DNA of 64,000 nt from an uncultured Pelagimonas sp. (GCF_947498515.1 NZ_CANMKO010000013.1:78292-142291); one strand, 5' to 3'. Positions 53,542 through 63,919 are shown, counted from the first letter of the stretch. Notes: generated from the sequence alone by a model not told the origin. Numbers and translations: made by a program.

Positions 53542-56469
53542 ATGTGCGCCGATACGCCTAAAGATACCGCTCAAGACACTCCTGAGTACAAACAAACCCT
53601 GAACCTGCCGAAAACCGATTTCCCGATGCGCGCGGGTCTTCCCAAGCGCGAACCTGCATGGTTGGAACGCTGGGCCGAGATCGGAGTTTACGACCGCCTA
53701 CGTGAAAAGGAAGGGCGCAAGCCGTTCACGCTTCACGATGGTCCCCCCTATGCCAACGGCCACCTGCATATCGGTCACGCGCTGAACAAAACCATCAAAG
53801 ACATGATCGTGCGCAGCCATCAGATGATGGGGTTTGACGCGCGCTATGTGCCGGGCTGGGATTGTCACGGCTTGCCCATCGAGTGGAAGATCGAAGAGCA
53901 GTATCGCCAAAAGGGCAAGAACAAAGACGACGTCAACGTTGTTGATTTCCGTCAGGAATGCCGCAAATTCGCCGAGGGCTGGGTTGATGTTCAGCGTGAC
54001 GAATTCAAGCGTCTCGGCATCACCGGCAATTGGGCCGATCCCTATCTGACAATGAATTTTCACGCCGAACGGGTGATCGCCGAGGAGTTCATGAAATTCC
54101 TGATGAACGGCACGCTCTATCAGGGCTCGAAACCCGTCATGTGGTCGCCGGTTGAAAAGACCGCGTTGGCCGAGGCCGAGGTCGAATACCACGACCACAA
54201 AAGCCACACGATCTGGGTGCCATTCAAAACCCAAAATGGATCTGGCGACCTAGCCGGGGCGCGCGTTGTCATCTGGACCACGACACCATGGACGATCCCC
54301 TCGAACAAAGCTGTCGCCTTTGGCAAGGGCATTGCCTACGGGTTGTACGAAGTCACCGGAACACCGGACGAATGCTGGTGCGCGGCTGGTGACACATATA
54401 TCCTTGCCGACACATTGGCCGAAAGCGTGTTCACCGCCGCCCGGCTTGAGGATGGTCAATACAAACGCGTCCGTGATGTGAGTGCAGATGAACTTGATGG
54501 TCTCACCCTCGCCCACCCGTTTAACGGTGTTGAGGGCGCAAACGGCTTCTGGGACTACGACGTGCCAATGATCGACGGCGAGCATGTCACCGACGAAGCC
54601 GGGACTGGTTTTGTCCACACCGCCCCAAGCCACGGTCAAGAAGACTATGAATGCTTTGTTGCGCGCAACTGGCTTGACCGGATGACCCACAATGTCGGCG
54701 AGGAATCCGAATTCCTGCCGCATGTGCCGTTCTTTGCCGATCTGCGCATCATCGACAAAAAGGGCAAAGAGGGCAAAGCCAACAACGCCGTCATCGCCAA
54801 GCTTGTCGAGGCCGGTGGCATCATCGCCCGTGGCCGCGTGTCGCATAGCTACCCGCATTCTTGGCGCTCAAAGGCCCCGATCATCTATCGTAACACCCCA
54901 CAATGGTTTGCCAGCGTTGACCGCGAAGTTGGCGATGGCCTTGATACCCATGGCAAAACCATCCGTGAACGCGCTCTGACATCTATCGACGCGCTGGTGA
55001 AATGGTTCCCGCAAACCGGGCGCAACCGGTTGTATTCTATGATCGAAGCGCGCCCCGATTGGGTTCTGTCGCGTCAACGTGCCTGGGGCGTTCCGCTCAC
55101 CTGCTTCACCAAAAAAGGTCTCTTGCCCACTGACCCCGATTTCCTGTTGCGCAATGACGCTGTGAATGCCCGCATCGCCGAGGCGTTTGAGGTTGAAGGC
55201 GCGGATTGCTGGTATGTCGATGGGGCCAAGGAACGTTTCCTTGGCGATGACGTGAACCCGGATGACTATGATCAGGTGTTTGACGTTCTTGATGTGTGGT
55301 TCGACAGCGGCACCACCCATGCCTTTGTTCTACGCGACCGCGAAGACGGCACCGAAGACGGCATCGCCGATGTCTACATGGAAGGCACCGACCAGCACCG
55401 CGGTTGGTTCCATTCATCGCTGTTACAGGCCTGTGGCACCTTGGGCCGCGCGCCTTATCGCAACGTTGTGACCCATGGGTTCACGCTTGATGAGAAGGGC
55501 AACAAGATGTCCAAGTCATTGGGCAACACCATCGTTCCGGAAAAAGTTGTCCAACAATACGGCGCGGATATCCTGCGCCTTTGGGTGGCCCAGACCGACT
55601 ATATGGTTGATCAGCGTATCGGCCCGGAAATCCTTAAGGGTGTTGCCGATAGCTATCGCCGTTTGCGCAATACTATGCGCTATATGCTTGGCGCTTTGGG
55701 CGATTTCTCCGAAGATCAACGCGTTGCGGTTGAGGATATGCCAGAGCTGGAACGTTGGGTTCTGCATCGTCTGGCCGAGATCGATCATCAGGTCCGCAAA
55801 GGCTATTCCGAGTTCGATTTCCAAGGCGTCTTTTCGACGGTCTTCAACTTTGCCACTGTCGATCTGTCGAGCTTCTATTTTGACGTGCGCAAGGATGCGC
55901 TCTATTGCGATGGCGATAGCGAACGCGCCCGCGCCTGCCGCACCGTTCTCGACATCCTCTTCCACCGTCTGACCACATGGCTCGCACCGATCCTTGTGTT
56001 CACAATGGAAGAGGTCTGGCTCGAACGCTTCCCTGGCGATGACAGCTCGGTCCACCTGATCGATATGCCCGACACACCCAAAGAGTGGCTGGATGAGCCG
56101 CTGGCGGCGAAATGGGCTGAAGTGCGCAAAGTCCGCCGCGTGGTGACCGCCGCGCTTGAGGTTCAGCGGACCGACAAAGTGATCGGCGCCTCGCTTGAGG
56201 CCGCGCCGGTTGTGCATGTGCGTGATGCCGACACCTTGGCAGCGTTGAAATCATTGCCCTTTGATGACATCTGCATCACTTCAGCGATCTCGCTGACCGG
56301 TGATCCACAACCCGCCGAAGCCTTCCGCCTGCCGGAAACCGAAGGCGTGGGTGTGGTGTTTGAAAAGGCCGAGGGTGAGAAATGCCAGCGCTGCTGGAAG
56401 ATCCTTCCCGATGTTGGGCGACACGCCCACCCGGGCACTTGCAAACGCTGTAACGACGCGTTGGGCTAA
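53542..56469 (+). CDS. ileS: Isoleucyl-tRNA synthetase
   Basis: A 975-residue class I synthetase. The HIGH motif HLHIGH is at residues 74-79, the KMSKS motif near 655 (GNKMSKSLGN), the editing domain between them has TTTPWTIPSNKAVAF, and the C-terminal zinc ribbon CQRCW and CKRC is present. Length is normal. I saw no T-box leader upstream. A strong terminator follows 6 bases after the stop. Confidence 0.98.
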   Translation: MCADTPKDTAQDTPEYKQTLNLPKTDFPMRAGLPKREPAWLERWAEIGVYDRLREKEGRKPFTLHDGPPYANGHLHIGHALNKTIKDMIVRSHQMMGFDARYVPGWDCHGLPIEWKIEEQYRQKGKNKDDVNVVDFRQECRKFAEGWVDVQRDEFKRLGITGNWADPYLTMNFHAERVIAEEFMKFLMNGTLYQGSKPVMWSPVEKTALAEAEVEYHDHKSHTIWVPFKTQNGSGDLAGARVVIWTTTPWTIPSNKAVAFGKGIAYGLYEVTGTPDECWCAAGDTYILADTLAESVFTAARLEDGQYKRVRDVSADELDGLTLAHPFNGVEGANGFWDYDVPMIDGEHVTDEAGTGFVHTAPSHGQEDYECFVARNWLDRMTHNVGEESEFLPHVPFFADLRIIDKKGKEGKANNAVIAKLVEAGGIIARGRVSHSYPHSWRSKAPIIYRNTPQWFASVDREVGDGLDTHGKTIRERALTSIDALVKWFPQTGRNRLYSMIEARPDWVLSRQRAWGVPLTCFTKKGLLPTDPDFLLRNDAVNARIAEAFEVEGADCWYVDGAKERFLGDDVNPDDYDQVFDVLDVWFDSGTTHAFVLRDREDGTEDGIADVYMEGTDQHRGWFHSSLLQACGTLGRAPYRNVVTHGFTLDEKGNKMSKSLGNTIVPEKVVQQYGADILRLWVAQTDYMVDQRIGPEILKGVADSYRRLRNTMRYMLGALGDFSEDQRVAVEDMPELERWVLHRLAEIDHQVRKGYSEFDFQGVFSTVFNFATVDLSSFYFDVRKDALYCDGDSERARACRTVLDILFHRLTTWLAPILVFTMEEVWLERFPGDDSSVHLIDMPDTPKEWLDEPLAAKWAEVRKVRRVVTAALEVQRTDKVIGASLEAAPVVHVRDADTLAALKSLPFDDICITSAISLTGDPQPAEAFRLPETEGVGVVFEKAEGEKCQRCWKILPDVGRHAHPGTCKRCNDALG

Positions 56470-56474
56470 ACAAC

Positions 56475-56502
56475 AAAGGCGGGGGAAACCCCGCCTTTTT
56501 CT
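56475..56502 (+). terminator. Rho-independent terminator of ileS
   Basis: AAAGGCGGGG (56475-56484) pairs with CCCCGCCTTT (56489-56498) around GAAA, followed by a T-run. It lies 6 bases after the stop codon. Confidence 0.92.
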
Positions 56503-56684
56503 TATTGCATAGGGACTTAAAGGCGCGTTCAACCCGCAACTTGCTGTTGCTGGTTTCTCATTGGGCGGCTTGTTCCAGGCACCTCAAAACCGCCCCTTGA
56601 AACGAGGTGCCGGGCCACGCAATCGCCCGTACCCAATCGACCAAGTCTCACTTGGGCAAGACACAATAGCATTGCCCGTCTAAA

Positions 56685-56723
56685 AGTAAGGCCGCCCGTC
56701 AACAATCGACAGGCGGCCTTACT
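56685..56723 (-). terminator. Terminator of the giant RTX gene
   Basis: AGTAAGGCCGCC (56685-56696) pairs with GGCGGCCTTACT (56712-56723). On the minus strand TTTTAG follows the stem, about 55 bases after the stop at 56779. On the plus strand TCTTTTCC follows, so it may also act in that direction. Bases 56503-56684 of this 309-base gap show nothing else to me. Confidence 0.72.
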
Positions 56724-56778
56724 CTTTTCCAAGCGAAAACCCGAACCTTTGGTCATCACTTAATGCGGTTCAATCGCC

Positions 56779-59700
56779 TCACAAAATGAGATCACCCGCA
56801 TCAAATGTCGGAGTGCCTTCAAGATCGACCGACACGTCGGCCACCCCGTCACCATCCGTGTCCAAAGACAATCGGCCGATCGTGTCATCGTAACGAATTT
56901 CACCGGCGGTCGAGGTGAAGCCCCCGTTGCCAATGAAGCTCAGACCAAGACCAAAACCGCTCAGATCGACTTGGTCGATCCCGTGTTCAAAGTCCGCGAT
57001 CGTGTCACGCTCAACACCGTCTGGGCTGTCGCTGATACTCGCAAAGACAAAGACGTCGGCACCAAGACCACCGCCAAGATAGTCGCGCCCGGCCCCACCA
57101 TCCACAGTGTCATCACCGGTACCGCCAAAGACGCGATCATTACCGCCTTCGCCATAAAGCGTATCACTGCCAGCGTTGCCGGTGATCGTATCACGCCCCT
57201 CACCGCCGTAAATAACATCTTCACCGTGGACACCGCGCAAGGAGTCATGACCGGCGCCACCATGGATTTCATCGTCGTCATTGCCACCTGACAGCGTGTC
57301 ACTGCCACCGTCTCCGATCAACGTGTCATTACCATCATTGCCATAAGCTCGATCGTTACCGGCACCACCGACAATCCGATCATTGTCATCGCCCCCCGAC
57401 ATACGGTCATTGCCCTGACCGCCATACATGGTGTCTTCACCTTCAAAACCACGCAGGATGTCACGCCCATCATTGCCTGCAACGATGTCATCCCCACTGC
57501 CACCGGAAACGGTGTCATTGTCTTCGCCGGCTCGGATGGTGTCATCCCCACCGCCACCGTTGACAACATCATTGCCGCCACCGGCATTCATGCTGTCTGC
57601 GCCATCGGTCCCGTCGAGGGTTTGGCTACCTGAATCACCGGCAATCGTATCGACCACATCCGTGATGTCGACGTTCACCGTCGCCAAGAGCGGATTGACG
57701 GAGCCGTCGTTGGCGTTGATCGTGATCGTCGCCTGATCGTTGCCCGCCGCATTGAGCGCACCGGTGTATTGGATGTTGCTTGCCGTGCCGAGATAGGTGT
57801 TGATGTCCGCCGCCGTGCCGACAAGGGTGATCGTCGTGGCATCGACAAGCGTTTCGGTCACACCAGCACCGACACCTGCGCCATCCGCCGGGGTGCCAAA
57901 ACTGCCCGCGCTGGCGACAAGCGTCACCGTCAGCGTATCACCATCCACATCCGCCAAGGTCATCGCCGAAAGGTCAACGTTCGAGGCCGTGTCTTCGGTC
58001 ACCGTCACATCACTCGGCGCGCCGCTTTGCGTTGGGGCGTCATTCGTCGCCGTGATGTCGACGTTCACCGTCGCCAAGAGCGGATTGACGGAGCCGTCGT
58101 TGGCGTTGATCGTGATCGTCGCCTGATCGTTGCCCGCCGCATTGAGCGCGCCGGTGTATTGGATGTTGCTTGCCGTGCCGAGATAGGTGTTGATGTCCGC
58201 CGCCGTGCCGACAAGGGTGATCGTCGTGGCATCGACAAGCGTTTCGGTCACACCAGCACCGACACCTGCGCCATCCGCCGGGGTTCCAAAACTGCCCGCG
58301 CTGGCGACAAGCGTCACCGTCAGCGTATCACCATCCACATCCGCCAAGGTCATCGCCGAAAGGTCAACGTTCGAGGCTGTGTCTTCGGTCACCGTCACAT
58401 CACTTGGCGCACCGCTTTGGGTTGGGGCGTCATTCGTCGCCGTGATGTCGACATTCACCGTCGCCAAGAGCGGATTGACGGAGCCGTCGTTGGCGTTGAT
58501 CGTGATCGTCGCCTGATCGTTGCCCGCCGCATTGAGCGCACCGGTGTATTGGATGTTGCTTGCCGTGCCGAGATAGGTGTTGATGTCCGCCGCCGTGCCG
58601 ACAAGGGTGATCGTCGTGGCATCGACAAGCGTTTCGGTCACGCCACCACCGATACCTGCGCCATCCGCCGGGGTGCCAAAGCTACCCGCGCTGGCGACAA
58701 GCGTCACTGTCAGCGTGTCGCCATCCACATCCGCCAAGGTCATCGCCGAAAGGTCAACGTTCGAGGCTGTGTCTTCGGTCACCGTCACATCACTCGGCGC
58801 ACCGCTTTGGGTTGGGGCGCTGTTTGCCACTTCGAAACTGGTTGTCGAGAAGGGTAAGAGGTTTTCACCGTTGGTTTGATCGAGCGTCCAGTTGCCTGCG
58901 GTGTTGACCTGAGAGGCGTAATTGGCAATCGAGGTGAGGTTGTCGCGTGTTCCGGTATAGGCTGCGCCATCGGGGGATGTGCTTCCGTCAGATAGGCTGA
59001 TTGCGGTTGTTCCAGCAACAAGCCCCGTGTTGGTCAGCCCGCCGGGGTTAAATCCGAACCCGAGTTCATCGGTGGCAATACCCGCTAGGAACTGGGTACT
59101 CGTCGGCGCATTCTGGGTGCCGACATAGGCAAAAATGACATCGCCCGCGCTATTGATATCAAAGGAATTCGTCTCCTGAATCAGCCCGACAGAGGCCCCA
59201 TACCCGGCAACATCACCATCACGTACATTGCTAAAGGTGACGACCGTCCCGGCGGCAATATCGCTTGTCACTGTCCAGGTAATCGTTCCCGCATCTGCGT
59301 TAAACGAGGTCCCTGTCCATTCATTGTCGGTAAAGAAAACCTGAAACGGGTTCGAGGCCCCATTCAGGTCTTCGAGAACAACAAAGGAGAGGTCTTCGTT
59401 GCCATCCACGTTCAAACCGGTGAAGGCAATCGCCCCAGCCGAGAGGCTCGGCGTGCTTAGGGCCGGAAGTTCGGTCGAGAAGTTCCAATCAGTGGTGTTG
59501 GAAATTCCGCCAAAATCGTTCCCGGCGGTGTCTTCAATCGCACCAGAGTCAATTTGAACATAGTAGGGCTGAGCAACAGCAAGGTCATTGGTTGGATTGA
59601 TGGTCACCGTGGCTCCGGAAACGGAAACCTGACCAGATGTCACATCAATTTGCGCGACAATTGAATCATCGACGCCTGAGTAGATGGTTATGTTGCCGGT

Positions 59701-61437
59701 GCCGACCTGAACGTCTTCGTTGAACGTAATGGTCAGATTAGAGCCAACGGCAACGGATGCGGTGCCATCCGTTGGGCCCACAGACAAGACGCCGGGCGGG
59801 GTGACATCCGGGCCCGCAACAGAAAACGTGGTCGAGGTGAACGGTGACAAAGTTTCACCATCACCGACACCATTGACCGTGGTGTAATTGCCAATAGACA
59901 CAGTGTTCAGATTGTCGAGGTAGCCGGCAAATGTCGCCTCTGTTGACCGATCTCCGGTATAGCTGGCGCCATCCAAACCGTCTTCTAATGTGCCGAAATT
60001 GGCCGCTGTTGTGCCTTCGACAAGGCCCGTGCCGCTAAGCGTACCGCCGTTCCGGGCAAAACCGGTGTCGTCGGTCGCCAAACCGGCAAGAAAGGTTCCC
60101 GGTGTTTCTAAGGAGCCAATATAGGCAAGCACCGTGTCACCGGATGAAGATGGTGCAAAGGAGCCATCTAGAGAAACAAAGCCATGGGACACTGTAAAGT
60201 TGGACGAGTTCAGCGTTGCGTCGGATCCAACGTCGCTAAAGTTGACCACTGTGCCCGCAGTGACCAGTTCATCAATCGTCCAGATCACCGTGCCATCGCC
60301 ACCCGTCGCAAGGGCGCTACCGTTCCAGGCTTGGTCCGTAAAGAAAATCTGGAACGGGTTTGAAGATCCGTCCAAGTCTTCTAGAACAACGATGGAAAAA
60401 TCGTCGGCGTTGGCCTCATAGTTGAAACCGGTAAACGCGATCGATCCCGCGCTTAGGGCCGGAGCCGCTGAAATGCTTGGCAAAACGGTTGAGAAGTTGA
60501 AATCTTGCGCATTATTGATTCCGACATAGGCATTGCCCGATGTGTCGGTGATCGCGGTGCTGCTGACCTCGATATGATAGCGGGTGGCGGTTTCGAATGT
60601 CCCGGTGGGGTTAATCGTAACCTGCATGCCCGAAGCAGAAACCGCGCCGCTTGGAACGGTGATCGTTTCGAAAACACTGTTGTCGTCGGTTCTGCGGATG
60701 GTGATTGTACCCGTGCCGACTTGCACATCTTCGTTGAACCCTAGAACGAGGTTTGAATTCAACCCAACATTGAGGGCACCATCTGTCGGCGATAGCGTCG
60801 AAAGAAGCGGTGCGGTCGTGTCCGCACCACCGGTGGTAAACGCCGTCGTGTTAAATGGGAGAGCTAACGTTCCATCAGTGGTATGGAGTGTCCAATTGGC
60901 GATGGTGTTCACTGCCGCCGAATAATCTTCGAATGTCGCGCCGGAATCGCGCGCGCCAGAAAAAACACCACCATCTACACTGTTGTTTAAGGCCAGACCG
61001 GTTTCGATGGCCGTTTGGCCAACAACCAAACCGGTCCCGCTTAGGGTGCCCGAAGAATGCGCAAAACCCAATTCATCCGTCGCAAAGCCCGAAATAAAGC
61101 GCGAGGGTGTGCCAAAGCTGCCCTGATAGGCCAGTATTGAATCGCCACCTGATGACAAACTCAAAGTTCCGCTAACGGAGCCATGGCCACTTGAAACCGT
61201 TGGCGACACGGACAGGTTGTTAAAGCTGATCACGGTCCCGGCCGCCAAAGAGGCTGGCGTTGTCCATGTCATCGTGTCTTCGCCCGGGTTAAAGGCGCTC
61301 CCGTTCCATTCGTCATCTGTGAAATAGACTGTGAGAGGTGCCGTTATATCAACAAGTAAGACGATTGCGAAATCGTCAGGTGCGTCAAAGTTATAACCGA
61401 CAAATGCAAAATCGCCTGTGTCCAATGAAGTAACCAT
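56779..61437 (-). CDS. Giant RTX/cadherin-like secreted protein
   Basis: A 1552-residue acidic secreted protein. The ATG at 61437 follows GGGGGAGGG, which decides the start. Three copies of an unrecognised domain of about 200 residues (pattern FVVLEDLNGASNPFQVFFTD, with TITWT and AGTVVTFSN) alternate with two Ig-like Big_5/SbsA-type domains (FNEDVQVGTGNITI, AVAQPYYVQID) up to about residue 870. Three nearly identical 130-residue cadherin-like domains (VTVTEDTASNVDLSAMTLAD, ATITINANDGSV) follow, then RTX nonapeptide repeats (about 1265-1470) and a type I secretion end (LEGTPTFDAGDLIL). No signal peptide and no adjacent type I transporter are seen. Surface adhesin or matrix function is inferred. 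Confidence 0.88.
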   Translation of the reverse strand: MVTSLDTGDFAFVGYNFDAPDDFAIVLLVDITAPLTVYFTDDEWNGSAFNPGEDTMTWTTPASLAAGTVISFNNLSVSPTVSSGHGSVSGTLSLSSGGDSILAYQGSFGTPSRFISGFATDELGFAHSSGTLSGTGLVVGQTAIETGLALNNSVDGGVFSGARDSGATFEDYSAAVNTIANWTLHTTDGTLALPFNTTAFTTGGADTTAPLLSTLSPTDGALNVGLNSNLVLGFNEDVQVGTGTITIRRTDDNSVFETITVPSGAVSASGMQVTINPTGTFETATRYHIEVSSTAITDTSGNAYVGINNAQDFNFSTVLPSISAAPALSAGSIAFTGFNYEANADDFSIVVLEDLDGSSNPFQIFFTDQAWNGSALATGGDGTVIWTIDELVTAGTVVNFSDVGSDATLNSSNFTVSHGFVSLDGSFAPSSSGDTVLAYIGSLETPGTFLAGLATDDTGFARNGGTLSGTGLVEGTTAANFGTLEDGLDGASYTGDRSTEATFAGYLDNLNTVSIGNYTTVNGVGDGETLSPFTSTTFSVAGPDVTPPGVLSVGPTDGTASVAVGSNLTITFNEDVQVGTGNITIYSGVDDSIVAQIDVTSGQVSVSGATVTINPTNDLAVAQPYYVQIDSGAIEDTAGNDFGGISNTTDWNFSTELPALSTPSLSAGAIAFTGLNVDGNEDLSFVVLEDLNGASNPFQVFFTDNEWTGTSFNADAGTITWTVTSDIAAGTVVTFSNVRDGDVAGYGASVGLIQETNSFDINSAGDVIFAYVGTQNAPTSTQFLAGIATDELGFGFNPGGLTNTGLVAGTTAISLSDGSTSPDGAAYTGTRDNLTSIANYASQVNTAGNWTLDQTNGENLLPFSTTSFEVANSAPTQSGAPSDVTVTEDTASNVDLSAMTLADVDGDTLTVTLVASAGSFGTPADGAGIGGGVTETLVDATTITLVGTAADINTYLGTASNIQYTGALNAAGNDQATITINANDGSVNPLLATVNVDITATNDAPTQSGAPSDVTVTEDTASNVDLSAMTLADVDGDTLTVTLVASAGSFGTPADGAGVGAGVTETLVDATTITLVGTAADINTYLGTASNIQYTGALNAAGNDQATITINANDGSVNPLLATVNVDITATNDAPTQSGAPSDVTVTEDTASNVDLSAMTLADVDGDTLTVTLVASAGSFGTPADGAGVGAGVTETLVDATTITLVGTAADINTYLGTASNIQYTGALNAAGNDQATITINANDGSVNPLLATVNVDITDVVDTIAGDSGSQTLDGTDGADSMNAGGGNDVVNGGGGDDTIRAGEDNDTVSGGSGDDIVAGNDGRDILRGFEGEDTMYGGQGNDRMSGGDDNDRIVGGAGNDRAYGNDGNDTLIGDGGSDTLSGGNDDDEIHGGAGHDSLRGVHGEDVIYGGEGRDTITGNAGSDTLYGEGGNDRVFGGTGDDTVDGGAGRDYLGGGLGADVFVFASISDSPDGVERDTIADFEHGIDQVDLSGFGLGLSFIGNGGFTSTAGEIRYDDTIGRLSLDTDGDGVADVSVDLEGTPTFDAGDLIL
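57661..58820 (-). repeat. Three tandem 390-bp repeats inside the giant RTX gene
   Basis: Identical landmarks recur at 57661, 58051 and 58441, exactly 390 bases apart, and near-identity runs to about 58820. The unit encodes the 130-residue cadherin-like domain. The copies differ by only a few bases, so copy number may change by recombination or be miscounted in assembly. Confidence 0.92.
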
Positions 61438-61815
61438 TAGGTTCCCTCCCCCGATGTAATTGGCCAAAAAAACCGTTAAAAAAACCGATAAAAAGATGCG
61501 TAACTTGGTGTCTTCGCTACCTGTTTAAGATGTAAAAGCAAAACACCTTGCACGGCAACACCTAACTATTGTCAGCCTAAGGCAATCAGGACCCAGTCCG
61601 AGCCCTATGCGTCCGCGTATCGGAGTTTCTGCTCCACCTATGATGGGTTAGCCGAACGATGATGAAATCCCAGTTTTGAAGATAAGCTGGGATGCAGTGC
61701 TTGATCGGGGAAAAAATATGTCCACACCAAAACGCACCTGGCAAAGATCAGCGACCAGATCGTCACCAAGTGTGTTGCCAAACGGCTCCCTTGCACCTGT
61801 TGGAACTGCGCGTGT
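61438..61815. other. 378-base intergenic region upstream of the giant RTX gene
   Basis: No convincing gene. The part next to the RTX start is A/T-rich (runs of A near 61466-61500) and should hold its promoter. A stem ATCCCAG/CTGGGAT (61667-61673 and 61687-61693) lies nearer the DUF1826 end and could terminate that gene, without a clear T-run. Confidence 0.5.
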
Positions 61816-62457
61816 TCAAATCGCGTTCTCGGGATCTTCCACCTTATCAAGAACAAGCAAAAGCCGGGTTTCCCCCGTGCCGGCGATGGGAGGTGAGCGA
61901 TGAAGAAGGTTGGCGCGCGGCTTCTCGGGCCAGTTTTGTCCACGCAGCACAATCGGCGCACCTGTGGGTGTCGTGAAAATCCGGCTTGGGTCATTCCCCG
62001 GTTTTGCCGTGCCGTATTGCGTTCCGGTGCCACGATAGGTGCAGACCAGACGAGCGGTGATGGCATCCACGTGAAATTTTCGACAGGCATTTGTTGTCAC
62101 TGCGTCCAAACGCAAGCGCAAGTAACGCGCCGATGTCACCTCGGCAAATAACGTTGCAAGCGCGGCAATATCGTCAATCAACCGCGCGCGCTCCGCCCCA
62201 TTGGGCGTTTTGGCATCATCACAAATCGCGCCCAAAGCGTCGCGGGCCCGATCAGGGCGCAGAACAATACGGGCGGTCGGAAGCCGATTTGGGTCCAGCG
62301 TATCAATCCAGTTTTGAAAAGACGGCAATGGCTGGCGTTGCCAGATCGCAGCGGCACACCTCGGGTTTTGAATGGCACTAAGGGCCGAGGCTTGGTCACC
62401 AATATGCACCCCAACCGGGTGAGTTTGAGCAAACCGGTGAAGGGTTGCCGCGCTCAT
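61816..62457 (-). CDS. DUF1826 family protein
   Basis: A 213-residue protein. [17 protein letters not shown], then [22 protein letters not shown] and [10 protein letters not shown], and later [20 protein letters not shown] form a recognisable DUF1826 pattern with conserved His, Cys, Asp and Arg. Its ATG overlaps the COG0523 GTPase stop by 4 bases. The same pair is recurrent in alphaproteobacteria and is often under Zur, so a role in zinc supply or sparing is likely. No enzyme activity is established. Confidence 0.88.
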   Translation of the reverse strand: MSAATLHRFAQTHPVGVHIGDQASALSAIQNPRCAAAIWQRQPLPSFQNWIDTLDPNRLPTARIVLRPDRARDALGAICDDAKTPNGAERARLIDDIAALATLFAEVTSARYLRLRLDAVTTNACRKFHVDAITARLVCTYRGTGTQYGTAKPGNDPSRIFTTPTGAPIVLRGQNWPEKPRANLLHRSPPIAGTGETRLLLVLDKVEDPENAI

Positions 62458-63668
62458 GAACCTTGGCCCCAACGTGGGAATGGATCGGCCATACCCGCCC
62501 AGTCTTGCGGGATGAATTCATCCACATTCAACAAAGCCGCATTCAACCGGGCCGAAATCGTTTCGCGGTCCAAACCGGCCCCAATAAAGACGACTTCCTG
62601 ACGGCGATCCCCCCATGGTTCGGCCCAATTACGGGCAATTTCGGCCTGTGCCTCTGGATGGGTTGGCAAACGTTCGTGGGGGACCGCAGCCCACCAAAGC
62701 CCCAAGGCCTTGACCGACGACAAAGCCCCAGCCAAGCTAAATTCCGCTGCCCATTCGGGCTGCGTTGCGATCCAGAAATGCCCCTTGGCGCGGATGGTGC
62801 CGGGAAGCTCACCGGTCAACACCGCATGGAGTTTTTGCGGATCAAACGGCGCGCGGGCGTGGAACACAAAAGACGTGATGCCGTATTCTTCGTCTTCTGG
62901 CGTGTGATTGGCAAAGCCATAAAGCTCTTTGGCCCACATTGGATGTTCATGTGCCGTGTCGAAATCAAACAACCCGGTGTCCAAAATCGCATTGGCGGGA
63001 ACGTCGGAATGATTGGTTTCAATGATCTTGGCATCGGCATTCAGACTGCGAATGATTTTGCGGGCATTGCTGCTGCGCTCTGGTCCAGCGTCGGACACTT
63101 TGTTCAAGATCACCACATCGGCAAACTCGATCTGTTCAGTCAACAGGCTGACAAGGCTGCGATCATCCTGATCCCCAAGGGATTCACCGCGATCCGTCAA
63201 AAAGTCGTGGGACGAAAAATCCTCAAGCAGATTGACGGCATCAACAACCGTCACCATCGTATCAAGGCGCGCCACGTCCGAAAGGCTCTCGCCGTTTTCA
63301 TCACGAAAATCAAAGGTGGCCGCGACCGGAAGTGGCTCGGATATCCCTGTGGATTCAATCAACAAATAGTCAAATCGCCCCTCTTCGGATAGGCTGCGAA
63401 CCTCTTTCAAAAGATCGTCCCGCAGGGTGCAGCAAATACAGCCATTCGACATCTCTACTAGCGTCTCTTCTGAGCGCGACAACTCGGTGCCCTCGCGGAC
63501 AAGATCCGCGTCGATATTGACCTCGGACATATCGTTGACAATCACCGCCACGCGCCGACCGTCACGATTGTTGAGTACCCGGTTGAGCAAAGTCGTTTTC
63601 CCAGCCCCCAGGAAACCGGACAAAACGGTCACGGGAAGGCGGGAATCTGTGCTGTCGTGGTCTTTCAT
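62454..63668 (-). CDS. COG0523 (CobW-like) GTPase, probable zinc metallochaperone
   Basis: A 404-residue G3E GTPase. Walker A GFLGAGKT is at residues 18-25, the metal motif CICC at 77-80 (within [13 protein letters not shown]), [13 protein letters not shown] at about 99-111, NKVSDA near 175 and a CobW_C domain beyond about 270 with [17 protein letters not shown]. The ATG at 63668 starts [19 protein letters not shown]; an ATG at 63752 would add 28 residues. Any start further upstream would lie beyond the probable Zur box. It delivers zinc to proteins under limitation by analogy with ZigA/ZinU-type members. Confidence 0.87.
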   Translation of the reverse strand: MKDHDSTDSRLPVTVLSGFLGAGKTTLLNRVLNNRDGRRVAVIVNDMSEVNIDADLVREGTELSRSEETLVEMSNGCICCTLRDDLLKEVRSLSEEGRFDYLLIESTGISEPLPVAATFDFRDENGESLSDVARLDTMVTVVDAVNLLEDFSSHDFLTDRGESLGDQDDRSLVSLLTEQIEFADVVILNKVSDAGPERSSNARKIIRSLNADAKIIETNHSDVPANAILDTGLFDFDTAHEHPMWAKELYGFANHTPEDEEYGITSFVFHARAPFDPQKLHAVLTGELPGTIRAKGHFWIATQPEWAAEFSLAGALSSVKALGLWWAAVPHERLPTHPEAQAEIARNWAEPWGDRRQEVVFIGAGLDRETISARLNAALLNVDEFIPQDWAGMADPFPRWGQGS

Positions 63669-63783
63669 GGCGAAATCTACTTTTCCTGTTTGCGGCTTTC
63701 TGGTCCGGGGCGGGCCGAAATCCAGACCCAAAAGTGTCGTGCTGGCGCTCATTTTGGCTGCCTGGGCCAATTTGCCTATGTGT

Positions 63784-63803
63784 GTTACGTTATAACATTT
63801 TAC
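63784..63803 (-). promoter_or_regulatory. Probable Zur box upstream of the COG0523 GTPase
   Basis: A 20-base A/T-rich near-palindrome centred on GTTATAAC (AATGTTATAACGT on the minus strand) lies in the leader of the GTPase gene. It resembles Zur operators (TGTTATA-N-ATAACA type). Overlap with the promoter would fit zinc-dependent repression. Confidence 0.68.
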
Positions 63804-63865
63804 TTTACAATCCCCATTTCTCTCAATGACCAAGTGGACCGGATGAAACGCCCGAGGACCGCAAA

Positions 63866-63896
63866 CAAAAACGGCCCTAGCCGTAGCTAGAGCCGT
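63866..63896 (-). terminator. Terminator of the TRAP permease gene
   Basis: On the minus strand ACGGCTCTAGC pairs with GCTAGGGCCGT around TACG, and TTTTTGTTTG follows. It lies about 25 bases after the permease stop. Confidence 0.85.
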
Positions 63897-63919
63897 CTAA
63901 GACGCATGAAAGCGGTTCT

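Noticed and set aside
57769..58857. Long plus-strand open frame antisense to the tandem cadherin-like repeats
   Set aside because: It is created by the 390-bp repeat unit being a multiple of three and free of stops on the other strand. Composition is Arg/Val/Gly-rich with no start signal, and the minus-strand reading gives clear domains.
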